Assembly (NCBI GenBank): GCA_902800715.1
Contig: CADCFN010000004.1
Coordinates: 62,001 to 126,000 of the forward strand
Reading direction: 5' to 3'
Length of the DNA stretch: 64,000 bases
Origin: an uncultured Bacteroidales bacterium
GTDB taxonomy: Bacteria; Bacteroidota; Bacteroidia; Bacteroidales; Muribaculaceae
In this document: positions 43,494 through 50,814 of the stretch, piece after piece
How positions within the stretch are numbered: the stretch's first letter is position 1
Layout: every line of letters starts with the position of its first letter
Made by a program: the position numbers and the translations under genes
The notes under the pieces: model-generated
Database searches by the model: none
What the model was told of the DNA's origin: nothing
What the model saw: only the letters and a program-made list of their open reading frames with translations

Positions 43494-44120
43494 TTATCCT
43501 CCTACTAAGATTGAGAAGAACTTCTCTTCCAAGAATTCTTCCGAACTTTCAAACAATTTACTCAACATATCCTGTGATGGGAATTCTTTCATTTCACTTG
43601 CATGATGATGATTAACCGAAGCGAAAATACCGTCATTCCTGCCAACTCTTGGCATGAATTCTAGATTAACGACCTCGTTTTCATTCATCACAAATCTGAA
43701 TGAGACCCTATTGCATTGGTTCATAGGCGCAATCGCCATCGATGGATTGATGAACCTATTCCAAATCCACTCACTTGACTGGGAGTCCATGTCTATCCAT
43801 TGATACTCACTATTGATTCCAAAAGCAGCAGAATCCATTGGAATCCCATTACTTTTAAATTCTTTAGCAAGAGCCGCCACATAGTTTGCCAGTTCCTCTA
43901 CTTTTTGAGCTTTAAAAACTATCTTTTGCGGAGTAATTGTAATAGAGGGCATTGGCTTGTTCTCAACTGCTATCACATACCCTTCAGGTGTCATTCCATT
44001 GAAGGTATCGTATGGCATACCAAACAATTCACGGCAGAACTTGTTCTCTAAGGCTGGCACACCTGGCAAAGCCTGAGAAAATACTGCAACAAATGATACA
44101 CTTATGCGTTCCTTCTTCAT
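43494..44120 (-). CDS. Unrecognised protein A of three-gene operon
   Basis: 208 residues from the ATG at 44120. The longer in-frame start at 44189 is excluded because the -7 box TACCTTTG covers 44187-44194. The sequence starts MKKERISVSFVAVFSQALPG and alternates strands and helices (SITITPQKIVFKAQKVEELANYVA, SFRFVMNENEVVNLEFMPRVG), suggesting a compact alpha/beta domain, with an acidic helical end (LFESSEEFLEEKFF). No family recognised and no signal peptide. First gene of the operon A-B-C, all within 10 bp of each other. Confidence 0.72.
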   Translation of the reverse strand: MKKERISVSFVAVFSQALPGVPALENKFCRELFGMPYDTFNGMTPEGYVIAVENKPMPSITITPQKIVFKAQKVEELANYVAALAKEFKSNGIPMDSAAFGINSEYQWIDMDSQSSEWIWNRFINPSMAIAPMNQCNRVSFRFVMNENEVVNLEFMPRVGRNDGIFASVNHHHASEMKEFPSQDMLSKLFESSEEFLEEKFFSILVGG

Positions 44121-44186
44121 ATTAATTAATCCTGAATTAGTTTCTCTTTTGTCTCTTGTGTTTGGTGTGGAGTAGATTTCGCCATG

Positions 44187-44194
44187 CAAAGGTA
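44187..44194 (-). promoter_or_regulatory. -7 box (TACCTTTG) of three-gene operon
   Basis: Minus-strand TACCTTTG 67 bp before the ATG at 44120; it decides the start of protein A. Confidence 0.6.
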
Positions 44195-44400
44195 ATCAAT
44201 AAAATGATTGATTGTATGTTTTAACGATGTTAATTTCCCCTATTGATTGAAATTCTACGATTTTCAACTTAAAAACACACAAATACTATGCCAAATTGCC
44301 ATAATATGTTAGTGCATCCTTAATATGAAATTATTAAGAAACTATGTATGAGGGATGTATCTTTTTATATGAGATTTATCGTTTATATCTGAGAAAAGTT

Positions 44401-44408
44401 TATCTTTG
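44401..44408 (+). promoter_or_regulatory. Orphan -7-like box (TATCTTTG) before comM fragment
   Basis: TATCTTTG on the plus strand 96 bp before the comM fragment; no intact gene follows closely. Confidence 0.25.
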
Positions 44409-44503
44409 TGGGTGTGAATGCTATTATGAAAAATATGGTGCTTGTTTCAGCGGTGTTGGGGCTGCTGATGGAGGCATGGTAATGGTACCATTTCTTCCGC
44501 TTG

Positions 44504-44650
44504 GATGAGCTGCCTGAATTTTCGCGAAATGTCTTGGAAGTGATGAGGCAACCGTTGGAAGACAGGATAATAAGTATCAGTAGGGCTAAATATTCGACCG
44601 AGTATCCCGCGTCGTTTATGCTGGTGGCTTCGATGAATCCGTGCCCGTGC
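44504..44650 (+). pseudogene. comM fragment 1 (49 codons, foreign allele)
   Basis: 49 in-frame codons from [10 protein letters not shown] to ASMNPCPC are identical in protein to resident comM 39582-39728, which spans Walker B. Counting codons, 16 of 49 differ and every difference is synonymous. The frame then runs into unrelated sequence and stops at 44698-44700. It has neither the ATPase N-terminus nor the C-terminus, so it is a relic. The codon pattern points to a comM from a different strain or species rather than a recent duplication. Confidence 0.9.
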
Positions 44651-44703
44651 ACCCTGTCAAACAACTGTGACAACAGAACATCAACGGGAACAACTTTCTA
44701 GCA

Positions 44704-44738
44704 AACAACTGATTCATCTGAGATTTCTGATAGCATCC
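44704..44738. repeat. 35-bp direct repeat, copy 1
   Basis: AACAACTGATTCATCTGAGA followed by TTTCTGATAGCATCC. Copy 2 at 45021-45056 differs by one inserted A. The copies flank the tRNA-like remnant. Confidence 0.9.
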
Positions 44739-44739
44739 A

Positions 44740-44787
44740 GGTCTAACCTTCAGTCCCCAACTTGGGAAGCTGATGCTCTACCAATGG
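44740..44787 (-). pseudogene. tRNA-Gly(CCC)-like remnant
   Basis: On the minus strand, ATTGGTAGAGC (3' side of a D-arm) is followed by a five-pair anticodon stem with loop TTCCCAA (anticodon CCC) and a degraded variable/T-arm region (GGTTAGACC). The acceptor stem and 5' D-stem are missing, so this is a fragment, as left by integration at a tRNA gene. Confidence 0.6.
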
Positions 44788-44980
44788 ACTTATTATGTCA
44801 AGAATATGGATAAGCAGTAGGATTTTTAAGCTATCTTGCATAAAAGAGACAAGATATTTGTTATCAGTTTTTTAGAATGTTTATTATGATAAACTATTGT
44901 TGTTTTATCTTGATAAAGCTGCAAATAGATGTAGATATATCTCCAACTGTGGCAATCTTGAAATTACTGCCGCGTTTGCT

Positions 44981-45086
44981 TCAAAGTCGCCTGCACCATC
45001 ACCGACCTCGAAGAAATTTCAACAACTGATTCATCTGAGATTTCTGATAAGCATCCGCGCACAAGGCATCGCCGACGTACTCGACC
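44981..45086 (+). pseudogene. comM fragment 2 (3' end), interrupted
   Basis: 44981-45013 matches resident comM from 40093 (TCAAAGTCGC, then CTGCACCATC and ACCGACCTCG) at about 30 of 33 positions. 45071-45086 (GCCGACGTACTCGACC) matches the next comM stretch at 15 of 16. Between them sits direct-repeat copy 2, so the comM relic was itself interrupted. Confidence 0.8.
45021..45056. repeat. 35-bp direct repeat, copy 2
   Basis: Same as 44704-44738 with one extra A. It lies inside comM fragment 2, 282 bp from copy 1. Confidence 0.9.
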
Positions 45087-45245
45087 GTTAGAGCAGGGGC
45101 GCACATTGCCTCATCCAACCCTCGAGAGCCAAGCTAACCAGGCAACAATAATTTCTTAATATGTCAGAGATAATAGAATTATATGTGATAGAATGGATGG
45201 GACCTTATAAGTCCCTCCTGGCACGGTTATAAAAAACTTAAAGTT

Positions 45246-45773
45246 ATGGAGATATTACATCAATACTATTACCGGAAGGGGTTGGCTGCTACAAAGGCGG
45301 TCGCCTATGTGATACTGTCGGTGGCTTTGGTCGCTCTCGGTGTGTTCTGCTTTACACATTGGGACCTGTCGTTCCTGTTTGATGATTGGCATGGCTATGT
45401 GATAATCATTGTCTATGGCCTGATTACACTTGGCACGATACTGTTGACTGTCGAAAATTTCCGGAGGACTGCTAAAGCCCGCCACGGTATACCCGCATTT
45501 GCCGTCGGCGCTGACTTCTTCGTCTTCTACGACAATGACGGCTTGGCCACAACGATACCCTTTGCTGACTGTGAACAAGTGAGGTTCAAGACTGTCTTGG
45601 AATTTCGTATACCCACGCTTAAGTTCATCGTGAAATATCATGAAAAGACGGACCCTGAGAACACCCTTCGTTACGAAGTGAAGTTAAAAGAACTCGACCG
45701 TCCCATCAATGAGATTGACAAACAGTTGAAAAAAGTGTATCAGAAATACAAGAAAACTCTTCCAGACGAATGA
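45246..45773 (+). CDS. Two-helix membrane protein, unknown function
   Basis: 175 residues with two membrane helices (about 18-37, VAYVILSVALVALGVFCFTH, and 50-68, GYVIIIVYGLITLGTILLTV) followed by a cytoplasmic PH-like beta domain (IPAFAVGADFFVFYDNDGLATTIPFADCEQVRFKT, FIVKYHEKTDPENTLRYEVKL). This layout matches the small bacterial membrane proteins with a PH-like domain of the YcxB/STM3941 kind. It is the first intact gene after the island and has a strong terminator. Function unknown. Confidence 0.78.
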   Translation: MEILHQYYYRKGLAATKAVAYVILSVALVALGVFCFTHWDLSFLFDDWHGYVIIIVYGLITLGTILLTVENFRRTAKARHGIPAFAVGADFFVFYDNDGLATTIPFADCEQVRFKTVLEFRIPTLKFIVKYHEKTDPENTLRYEVKLKELDRPINEIDKQLKKVYQKYKKTLPDE

Positions 45774-45834
45774 TACTTATTGGCCGCATTAAATCGTAAG
45801 GACTAAGAATGAGTATAGGTGGTAGTATGTTCTG

Positions 45835-45882
45835 AATAAATGCCTGTAAAACCAATGTTTGTCGGTTTTACAGGCATTTATT
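45835..45882. terminator. Strong bidirectional terminator
   Basis: A perfect 19-bp stem (AATAAATGCCTGTAAAACC and complement) with a 10-nt loop, between two convergent genes. Confidence 0.88.
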
Positions 45883-45914
45883 CTCCTGAGATTTTGACCT
45901 AAAGGTCTGTTTTT

Positions 45915-47534
45915 TTAGTGATAGAGGAAGCGTTTGATGGTTCTCTTCGGGGTTTTTTCGAAGGGTTCTGCCATCATCTCTACTTTTGTGATTTTACTGT
46001 AAGCGGGTAGGGACTTGTTGGCCTCGTCGCGGATTTGTCCAGGGATGGCAGCCTTGGTCGCCTCGTCCATGTCTTCGGGGAATTCGGTGTAGATGAGCGC
46101 TGTGATTTTCCCGTCGCGGTCCACTACCAGGCACTCATCCACATTCTGGCAGTTGGCCAAGACGGCTTCAACCTCTTCGGGGTAGATGTTTTGGCCCGAG
46201 GAGTTGAGAATCATCGACTTGATGCGTCCGCGGATGAAGATGTTGCCCTTCGCGTCTATAATGCCCAAGTCACCGGTGCGGAACCATCCGTCCTCGGTGA
46301 AAGCTGCTGCAGTGGCTTCGGGATTCTTGTAATAGCCGATGGTGAGATTGGGGCCCTTGGCTTGGATTTCGCCTGGTATATGTTGCGGGTCATCGGAGTC
46401 AATGCGGAGTTCGTGGACGGCTTTCCCGCAAGATCCAGGCACGAACTTCGTCCACCACTCATAACCCAGCAGCGGACAAGCCTCGGTCATGCCGTAGCCC
46501 ACCGTGTAGGGCAGGCGAATCTTCTTGAAACACTGTTCGGCTTCAGGGTTGAGCGCAGCGCCACCCATGATGAAGCATTCCACACTCCCGCCAAAAGCCT
46601 CAATCACCTTGTTGCGTGCTTTGCGGTAAATCAGTTTGTTCAGTCCAGGAATTGCCAGTAAGGATTTCGCCTTCTCAAGTGCCGGTTTGATGGCATTGGC
46701 ATAGATTTTCTCCATTACCAGGGGCACCGTGACCACCATATAGGGCTTGATATCCTTCATTGCCTTGAGCAGGGTGGTGGGCGACGGTGTCTTGCCCAGG
46801 AAATAAACGGTCACTCCATCGACGTTAGGATGGATGAACTCGATAGCCAATCCGTACATGTGAGCCAGGGGCAACATTGAAACTATCGTTTGGCCGGGAG
46901 TGTTCGGGAAGTGCCTGTTCGCGAAATCGTCGGTATCGGACATCGCGTTATAGGTGAGCATCACGCCCTTGGGGTTGCCCGTGGTTCCTGACGTGTAGTT
47001 GATGATGGCCAGGTCATCACCATTGTCGCCGGGATAGGACACCTGCTCGGGATACATTCCGTTTGGATATTGTTGTGTGAATGCTGCCTTGCGATTGTTC
47101 CAGGCACTAGCCACGTCCTCATCCTGGTGCCACAGCAGGTTGCCGTCCTTGACATTGATGGCCGCCTTGAGGTTAGGCATCTCGTCAGGGTTCATTTTTG
47201 TCCAGATGTCATCGTCGACAAAGAGCAGAACGCTGTCAGAATGGTTGGTGAGGGTGGAAACCGTATTGGGATGAAAATCGGACAGCAGTGGAACCGCTAC
47301 ACAGCCATTGACATTGATTCCCCAAAAGGTCATCGCCCAACGGGCGCTGTTGCGGGCGCAAATGGCGATTTTATCCCCTTTGCCGATGCCGACAGCAGAG
47401 AAAAAGATGCGGAACCGCTCAATGTTGATAGCCAATTGTGCATAGGTAAAGGAGTCGCCATTGTAGTCACACAAGGCTTTTTGGGTCCAGTGCTGGCGCA
47501 CAGTGTCTTCTAGATTCTTCAGATAGTGCCTCAT
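45915..47534 (-). CDS. Acyl-CoA synthetase / AMP-binding enzyme (long-chain type)
   Basis: 539 residues, ANL superfamily. The P-loop LAIINYTSGTTGNPKGVMLTY, the VGYGMTEACPLLGYEWWTKF adenylate motif and the hinge GWFRTGDLGIIDAKGNIFIRGR with catalytic-Lys region near the C-terminus (FEKTPKRTIKRFLYH) are all present. It would activate a fatty acid to acyl-AMP and then acyl-CoA, or activate acyl chains for ACP, in the cytosol. Substrate chain length cannot be deduced. A TACCTTTG -7 box lies 46 bp upstream at 47580-47587 (minus). Confidence 0.93.
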   Translation of the reverse strand: MRHYLKNLEDTVRQHWTQKALCDYNGDSFTYAQLAINIERFRIFFSAVGIGKGDKIAICARNSARWAMTFWGINVNGCVAVPLLSDFHPNTVSTLTNHSDSVLLFVDDDIWTKMNPDEMPNLKAAINVKDGNLLWHQDEDVASAWNNRKAAFTQQYPNGMYPEQVSYPGDNGDDLAIINYTSGTTGNPKGVMLTYNAMSDTDDFANRHFPNTPGQTIVSMLPLAHMYGLAIEFIHPNVDGVTVYFLGKTPSPTTLLKAMKDIKPYMVVTVPLVMEKIYANAIKPALEKAKSLLAIPGLNKLIYRKARNKVIEAFGGSVECFIMGGAALNPEAEQCFKKIRLPYTVGYGMTEACPLLGYEWWTKFVPGSCGKAVHELRIDSDDPQHIPGEIQAKGPNLTIGYYKNPEATAAAFTEDGWFRTGDLGIIDAKGNIFIRGRIKSMILNSSGQNIYPEEVEAVLANCQNVDECLVVDRDGKITALIYTEFPEDMDEATKAAIPGQIRDEANKSLPAYSKITKVEMMAEPFEKTPKRTIKRFLYH

Positions 47535-47579
47535 AAATATTTCGTTTTATCAAATAGTCATCAATTCAAGTAATCATCA

Positions 47580-47587
47580 CAAAGGTA
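47580..47587 (-). promoter_or_regulatory. -7 box (TACCTTTG) for acyl-CoA synthetase
   Basis: Minus-strand TACCTTTG 46 bp before the start at 47534; no -33 TTTG seen. Confidence 0.5.
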
Positions 47588-47670
47588 CAACATTTTATTG
47601 AATTATTGCATAATACTGAAGATTTCTTTGCTTTTTAAACACTGTATATGCTATTGCCAATGTCATCGGC

Positions 47671-47684
47671 CACCACATGTGGTG
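47671..47684. promoter_or_regulatory. Candidate operator, palindrome CACCACATGTGGTG
   Basis: A perfect 14-bp palindrome between two divergent promoters, a usual place for a dimeric repressor site. No regulator gene is adjacent. Confidence 0.35.
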
Positions 47685-47729
47685 AAGTCTTTTTGGGAGA
47701 ACAAGCAATGATATCGTGATTATAATCAT

Positions 47730-47737
47730 TATCTTTG
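47730..47737 (+). promoter_or_regulatory. -7 box (TATCTTTG) for PhzF-family gene
   Basis: TATCTTTG 148 bp before the ATG at 47885; leader would be about 140 nt. Confidence 0.45.
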
Positions 47738-47884
47738 CACCAAAACTATAGAAATGATGATTATGGGTGGTCATTGGTTGGTGATGGGCCTGGCGGTTGG
47801 TGAGCGCGAGTGAGGTATCCGGATTGTGACCTGTTCCAACTATGCGACCTGATTGGTCATTGTCGAATAAAAAATATCTTGGCT

Positions 47885-48736
47885 ATGAAGTACTATATTG
47901 TTGATGCGTTTACGAGTGAGCCGTTTGGCGGGAACCCTGCGGGAGTTGTGTTATTGGATAGCGTTTTCCCAGCCGACAAACTGATGCAGCAAGTGGCAGC
48001 CGAGTTGCGCTACAGCGAGACGGCCTTTGTGCAACGGAATGGTCCTGCCGAGTTCACGGTGCGTTATTTCACTCCTGCTGGCGAGGTGGACCTGTGCGGT
48101 CATGCGACTATCGCTACCTTTGGGGTGCTGTGCCAGAAGGGCATCTTGCGCGATGGCGATGTGTGCATGAACCACACGCTGGCAGGTGACCTTGAGGTGA
48201 AAGCTGGCGAACAAGTGATGATGCAGATGGCTGCTCCCCGTGTGATGGATAAGGATGTAGATACAGGACGCCTGCATCGCATCATGGCAGGCACTACTAT
48301 GCCCAGTTGGCCAGATATGCCCATCGAAATCGTCTCTACCGGATTGCCCGACATCATGATGCCCGTAGCTACCGTGGATGACCTGAATGCAATGCAGCCC
48401 GACATGGAAGCCTTGAGTGAACTAAGCCGGGAAATGGAGGTTACTGGAGTACATGCCTTTGCGTTGAGTGATGACGGCTACGTGGCCCATGTCCGCAATT
48501 TCGGTCCCCTGTATGGCATCAACGAGGAGTCGGCAACTGGCACTGCCAATGCTGCGCTGACTCATTATCTGTACCGTCGAGGGCTCATTACTGCGCCCGC
48601 CACAAGCCGTTTCTTGCAAGGCGAGGCAATGGGGCGCCCCTCGGTAGTCGCTACGATGCTGGAGGACAACGGCACCATCTGGGTGGGCGGCATGAGTTGT
48701 ATTCTTGCTGAGGGAGAATTCTTGTGCATCAGCTAA
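47885..48736 (+). CDS. PhzF-family isomerase/epimerase
   Basis: 283 residues from the ATG at 47885, where YYIVDAFTSEPFGGNPAGVVLL gives the standard PhzF opening. The catalytic Glu lies in ELRYSETAFV (about 45); DLCGHATIATFGVL and ESATGTANAALTHYLYRRG complete the family pattern. PhzF-like proteins adopt a diaminopimelate-epimerase fold and isomerise small substrates; outside phenazine producers the substrate is unknown. The stop codon overlaps the stop of the convergent LOG-family gene by 3 bp. Confidence 0.92.
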   Translation: MKYYIVDAFTSEPFGGNPAGVVLLDSVFPADKLMQQVAAELRYSETAFVQRNGPAEFTVRYFTPAGEVDLCGHATIATFGVLCQKGILRDGDVCMNHTLAGDLEVKAGEQVMMQMAAPRVMDKDVDTGRLHRIMAGTTMPSWPDMPIEIVSTGLPDIMMPVATVDDLNAMQPDMEALSELSREMEVTGVHAFALSDDGYVAHVRNFGPLYGINEESATGTANAALTHYLYRRGLITAPATSRFLQGEAMGRPSVVATMLEDNGTIWVGGMSCILAEGEFLCIS

Positions 48737-49698
48737 CGCTGAGGCTTCTTTTCCTTTGAAAAATTGACGAGCACATCTACCACCTCGTCAATGTCATCGG
48801 TGAGGGAGAGCAACAGGTTCTGATATTTACCGGTTTTCATCAATTGTTCCAGCAGGGGATAAACAGGCATCTCGGTGCTCCAGTATTCCTTGCCCAGGAA
48901 TATCATCGGACTTGCAAACCCAAAAGAGAGGTAATGGTTCTGAACCGCTTCCTGGAAGATTTCCTGCATGGTACCCGCGCTGCCTGGCGTATAGACCAGT
49001 CCGCCATAAGCTAGCGTGAGGATGCTGTCCTCGCGCACGCTATTGTCGAAGAATTTGGCGATGTGGGTGGCAAACGGTGTTGACGGCTCGTGGCCATACA
49101 GCCAAGTCGGGATGCCCAAGCTCACATAGCGTTCCTGTGGAAATTTCTTCATCACGCGGAAGGCAGAACAAAGCCAACCTTTATCCTTGAACGACGGGGT
49201 GGGGGTAAGCATGGCAATCGCCTCGTCCAGCTCTTCGCTGGTGCGTCCAGCCATCCAGGCGCCCAGGTGGGTCGCTTCCATTGCTCCCGGTCCTCCACCG
49301 CTCAGCATGATAAACCCTTTCTCGGTGAGCTTTTTGCTCAAGGCTGCGATTTCGGGATACATCTCAACGGTTCTGGGTAAGGCATGGCCGCCCATCACAC
49401 CAACCCACCGCTGCGGGTCGTACTCCCCCATGAATTCCCTTAAAGCCGCGTGAATGCCATGGTCGTGCAGACTGCGCGCCAACGATTCATACACACTGGT
49501 CTCCTGCATCCCAGTGAACTGGTAATACTGATACACCTTGCCGTCAAAGCAGTTGCCGTAACTGTCCTCATCGTCAATCTTGAAACCCTCATATAGCTCG
49601 TTGGCGTTATACAGCGCCTTGCGGGTCACGCAGTAAGGCGTTTTGTCAAGATAGTCCATGATTTCCTTCACCTCGTTTAAGCCTGTATTGGTAATCAT
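48733..49698 (-). CDS. LOG-family protein (Rossmann nucleotide-binding)
   Basis: 321 residues from the ATG at 49698; a longer in-frame start at 49827 would read through the -7 box at 49736-49743. Core motifs are VGVMGGHAL and FIMLSGGGPGAMEATHLGAWMAG, and LVYTPGSAGTMQEIFQEAVQNHY, close to the PGGxGTxxE signature of LOG phosphoribohydrolases with Ser for the second Gly. LOG enzymes split ribose-5-phosphate from nucleoside monophosphates; this longer form, with a roughly 90-residue N-terminal extension, is of unknown substrate. Confidence 0.85.
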   Translation of the reverse strand: MITNTGLNEVKEIMDYLDKTPYCVTRKALYNANELYEGFKIDDEDSYGNCFDGKVYQYYQFTGMQETSVYESLARSLHDHGIHAALREFMGEYDPQRWVGVMGGHALPRTVEMYPEIAALSKKLTEKGFIMLSGGGPGAMEATHLGAWMAGRTSEELDEAIAMLTPTPSFKDKGWLCSAFRVMKKFPQERYVSLGIPTWLYGHEPSTPFATHIAKFFDNSVREDSILTLAYGGLVYTPGSAGTMQEIFQEAVQNHYLSFGFASPMIFLGKEYWSTEMPVYPLLEQLMKTGKYQNLLLSLTDDIDEVVDVLVNFSKEKKPQR

Positions 49699-49735
49699 CT
49701 CGCAGTGGTCACGTTTTATAGGTTCATGTCTGTTG

Positions 49736-49743
49736 CAAAGGTA
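49736..49743 (-). promoter_or_regulatory. -7 box (TACCTTTG) for LOG-family gene
   Basis: Minus-strand TACCTTTG 38 bp before the start at 49698; it rules out the longer frame. Confidence 0.55.
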
Positions 49744-49835
49744 GTAAAAATTCCAGTTTTCTGGAAAATACCTGTAGTTTTTCGTGAATTGGCTTAAATT
49801 TCGGCAAAACTGGTTGGCTATTCGCATTATTTAGT

Positions 49836-49843
49836 TAAATTTG
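49836..49843 (+). promoter_or_regulatory. -7 box (TAAATTTG) for DUF4923 lipoprotein
   Basis: TAAATTTG 39 bp before the ATG at 49882, with TTGG about 18 bp upstream as an imperfect -33. Confidence 0.5.
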
Positions 49844-49881
49844 CGCCAACAGAACGATAAAAACCATTAAACATCAGAACG

Positions 49882-50568
49882 ATGAAGAAGATTTACACGA
49901 CAATGTTGGCAGCTCTGCTGCTGTTGGGCAGCGGATGTTCGATGCTGGGCAACATGGGTATGGGCTCTGGTACAGGAGCCGAGAATGGCAATGGTACACT
50001 TGGAGACATACTTGGTAATGTGCTGGGCGGCGTGTTGGGCTCATTGGGCTCCCAAAACACGATTGACGGCCTGCTGGGCCTGGTTATCGGTAGTGTCAAG
50101 CTGAACGAGAGCGAGCTCTATGGCCCTTGGTACTACACTCAGCCAGGTTGCGCCTTCACCAGCGAGAATCTGCTTGCCAAAGCCGGTGGCGCAGTGGCCG
50201 CCCAAACCTGCAAAGAGAAGCTGCTTCCTGTTTACAATTCATTGGGCATCAGTTCCCAGAATACCCAATTCCAGTTTACTGAGGACCATCAGTTCGCTGG
50301 CAAGGTCAAGGGAATTCCCTTGAGCGGCACTTACACTTTTGATCCCTCAAGTGGTACCCTCAAATTGCAGACATTGCTGTTCTCAACCAATGCCTACATC
50401 ACCCGCACCGGTAATGGTTTGGCGCTTACCTTCGAGAGCAAGAACCTCTTGAAGGTGCTTCAGGCTGTCGCTGCCGTGAGCGGTAACAGCACGATTCAGA
50501 CGGTGGGCGACCTGAGCAAGCAGTTTGACGGCGTGCGATTGGGCTTCGAAATGGCCCCCGCCAGGTAA
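49882..50568 (+). CDS. DUF4923-like lipoprotein, second copy
   Basis: 228 residues with lipoprotein signal MKKIYTTMLAALLLLGSGC (Cys about 19), a Gly-rich linker (about 25-65, GNMGMGSGTGAENGNG) and a DUF4923-like domain (KLNESELYGPWYYTQPGCAF, FQFTEDHQFAGKVKGIPLSGTYTFD, LALTFESKNLLKVLQAVAAVSG, FDGVRLGFEMAP). It shares plan and many positions with 24873-25481 but has the extra Gly-rich linker. Monocistronic, with its own -7 box; a weak TCAAGGCA/TGCCTTGA hairpin follows at 50603-50644. Function unknown. Confidence 0.8.
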   Translation: MKKIYTTMLAALLLLGSGCSMLGNMGMGSGTGAENGNGTLGDILGNVLGGVLGSLGSQNTIDGLLGLVIGSVKLNESELYGPWYYTQPGCAFTSENLLAKAGGAVAAQTCKEKLLPVYNSLGISSQNTQFQFTEDHQFAGKVKGIPLSGTYTFDPSSGTLKLQTLLFSTNAYITRTGNGLALTFESKNLLKVLQAVAAVSGNSTIQTVGDLSKQFDGVRLGFEMAPAR

Positions 50569-50778
50569 TTTGCAGCACTTTTCGGTAAAATAGAGAATGA
50601 CCTCAAGGCATATCACGGCTTTTGATGGACGGGGTGTGCCTTGAAGGTGTAATCGTGTGTTATATTTACCTTATTTAGGCTTGTATGATGCTCGATTTTC
50701 ATGTGCTTCCATTGATTTTTGGTTGATGAATATCAATAATTTGTTGAATTAAAGGAGAAAAAGGGCAATTCAATGAGC

Positions 50779-50806
50779 TTTGTTGCGTTGAATTGATATA
50801 TATTTG
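50779..50806 (+). promoter_or_regulatory. Promoter of VTC operon (TATATTTG at 50799)
   Basis: TATATTTG at 50799-50806 ends 8 bp before the ATG at 50815; TTTG at 50779-50782 is 16 bp upstream, shorter than the usual 19-20. The leader would be only a few nucleotides. Confidence 0.55.
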
Positions 50807-50814
50807 CACTCCCA

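Larger units (their letters stand above)
44121..45245. other. 1.1-kb region of gene fragments and repeats, no intact gene
   Basis: Between the three-gene operon and the next intact gene. It holds two comM fragments, a tRNA-Gly-like remnant and two copies of a 35-bp direct repeat (each listed separately). The rest is AT-rich and unassigned. This looks like the decayed end of an integrated element. Confidence 0.7.
47535..47884. other. 350-bp divergent intergenic region
   Basis: Carries -7 boxes facing both ways (47580-47587 minus, 47730-47737 plus) and a perfect 14-bp palindrome between them (47671-47684). Nothing else was assigned. Confidence 0.6.

Noticed and set aside
43494-44189. Longer start for protein A at 44189
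   Set aside because: The -7 box covers 44187-44194, so transcription begins after this start; the ATG at 44120 is used.
44740-44787. Intact tRNA-Gly gene
   Set aside because: Acceptor stem and half the D-arm are missing and the T-arm is degraded, so it is listed only as a remnant.
48733-49827. Longer LOG-family frame starting at 49827
   Set aside because: The extension is AT-rich and includes a -7 box; the ATG at 49698 gives a normal start.
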